Assembly (NCBI GenBank): GCA_021414045.1
Contig: JAIOPF010000019.1
Span: 1-14,750 of the forward strand
From: Deltaproteobacteria bacterium
Lineage (GTDB): Bacteria > UBA10199 > DSSB01
Reading direction: 5' to 3'
Length of the DNA stretch: 14,750 bases
A program made the translations under genes and the position numbers. Below the pieces are notes generated by a model, which worked only from the letters and a program-made list of their open reading frames with translations, had not been told where the DNA came from and did no database searches. Position 1 is the stretch's first letter. Every line of letters starts with the position of its first letter. Shown piece by piece: positions 14,107 through 14,750 of the stretch.

Positions 14107-14503
14107 TCAGCTTAGGTTCTTGAGTAGGTAAAGCGCAATATAGCAGAGAATGCTGAGAGAAAAAACCAAAACGGTTCCAACAGTTTTTAACTGCAGGTGG
14201 CTTAGAGGGGAACGTTTCCAGAACGAGAGTTTTGGTCAGAACCAATAAATAAAACGAAGATCACCATTTTTATGGCATTGCTTCCGATGATATTGCCGAT
14301 GACCAGATCGGACTGCCCCAACCGAGCCTCCGTTACCGATACCGAAGAGATGAGTTCGGGTAGTGAAGATGTAAACGCTAAAAGAGTGCTCCTAGAAGGG
14401 TGTTTTCCATACCCGTTTGCAGGCTGATTTTTTCCATGCTGCCGACCAATGTCGGTAATATAAAAATAAAAACCACCGTGGCGGAGAAAAAACGCAGTCC
14501 GGC
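14107..14503 (-). pseudogene. CaCA-type (Na+/Ca2+ exchanger family) antiporter, C-terminal half with multiple frameshifts
   Basis: Read across three frames, the - strand encodes the second half of a cation/Ca2+ exchanger. The pieces in order are: a membrane helix SATVVFIFILPTLVGSMEKI and TGMENTLLGALF in one frame; the alpha-repeat motif LAFTSSLPELISSVSVTEARL, SDLVIGNIIGSNAIKM in the next; and a last helix LKTVGTVLVFSLSILCYIAL ending LLKNLS at TGA 14107 in the third. The motif (T)SSLPEL...GNIIGSN is the ion-binding signature of the family. Joining the pieces needs one extra base in TTTT (14380-14383) and one in CCCC (14207-14210). Without them the frames stop at 14378 (TAG) and 14202 (TAA). 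The first alpha-repeat would lie upstream, outside the window or lost. The end is eight bases before nhaA, so the two were probably an operon. Confidence 0.8.
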
Positions 14504-14750
14504 CCTCGCGCGATGTGGTTCAAAACCACGGCGAGCATTCGAAAACCCTCGGGATCGATGGCTTCCTGGATCTTCAGCATGCCGTGATGTTCTTCATGGC
14601 CGAGAAACGTCGCGAGGTCCCTTGCTAGATTTTATCCGGCAAGAAGACGATATTGAAAGGTCCGCCGCCTCCCTCGCTGTCGACCGCGACGCCGGTGCGA
14701 ACTTGGGAGGGACTGAGGACGAAATTTCCCGAATCGATCAATACGGTTTT
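14504..14750 (-). pseudogene. Unrecognised coding segment upstream of the antiporter half, frameshifted, 5' end outside window
   Basis: From the window edge the - strand frame reads KTVLIDSGNFVLSPSQV, RTGVAVDSEGGGGPFNIVFL, PDKI and stops at TAG 14625. One added base in the AAAA run (14630-14633) would continue it as PDKNLARDLATFLGHEEHHG, MLKIQEAIDPEGFRMLAVVL, NHIARG. A further base in GGG (14503-14505) would join it to the antiporter helix. It could be a soluble loop or domain of the antiporter, or the end of a separate gene. I do not recognise it. The residue use is natural, so coding is likely; the joins are inference. Conceptually translated, an ATG at 14580 gives a 62-residue ORF that ends out of frame. 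Confidence 0.5.

Noticed and set aside
13487..14245. A 252-residue protein as a gene in its own right
   Set aside because: Its first 49 codons are out-of-frame sequence over the end of the CaCA gene and the short spacer, and its last ~65 codons are out-of-frame nhaA. Only the middle is the true nhaA N-terminus.

Overview
The window is a compact, mostly GC-rich bacterial stretch of chromosomal housekeeping and membrane-associated genes. I see no tRNA, rRNA, CRISPR array, insertion sequence, phage gene or plasmid function. A periplasmic signal-peptide protein, a Coa1-type membrane protein, an AmrS radical SAM enzyme and a Ste24-type protease fit a Gram-negative, perhaps deltaproteobacteria-like or candidate-phylum organism. 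That placement is inference; no marker gene here fixes the taxon.

Left part (1-5033): the 3' end of an unrecognised + strand gene meets a - strand pair tail to tail. The pair is a DUF4505/UPF0598-like protein followed by a five-helix membrane protein with a SRPBCC domain. A tiny DUF5522 [11 protein letters not shown] protein diverges from the pair. Next comes a tightly packed four-gene - strand operon: two small membrane proteins overlapping by ATGA, then tag (3-methyladenine DNA glycosylase I), then a secreted protein. A Coa1-like plus PsbP-like membrane-anchored protein diverges from that operon and overlaps the end of an OsmC-family gene by 8 bases.

Middle part (5034-10905): amrS is followed by a large unrecognised helical protein. 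The large gene carries a single-base frameshift near 8550. Once corrected it is about 842 residues and ends inside the stop region of the convergent M48/Ste24 protease gene. The protease gene follows a SAM hydroxide adenosyltransferase gene on the - strand.

Right part (10983-14750): this is an ion-transport cluster, all on the - strand. It runs from a CaCA-type cation antiporter to nhaA and then to a DUF389 membrane protein. The DUF389 gene is intact and has a long soluble tail with an OmpA-like look. The two antiporter genes are broken. nhaA lacks about 60 residues holding all three ion-binding aspartates and is frameshifted at the junction. The CaCA gene needs repeated single-base insertions, each in a homopolymer run, to read through. 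These defects are either real decay of an antiporter pair or base-calling errors; read data would decide.

All convergent gene pairs meet within 8 bases (gaps of 2 and 7, overlaps of 8 and 8), so there is no room between them for ordinary terminators, and I found no convincing hairpin-plus-T terminator.
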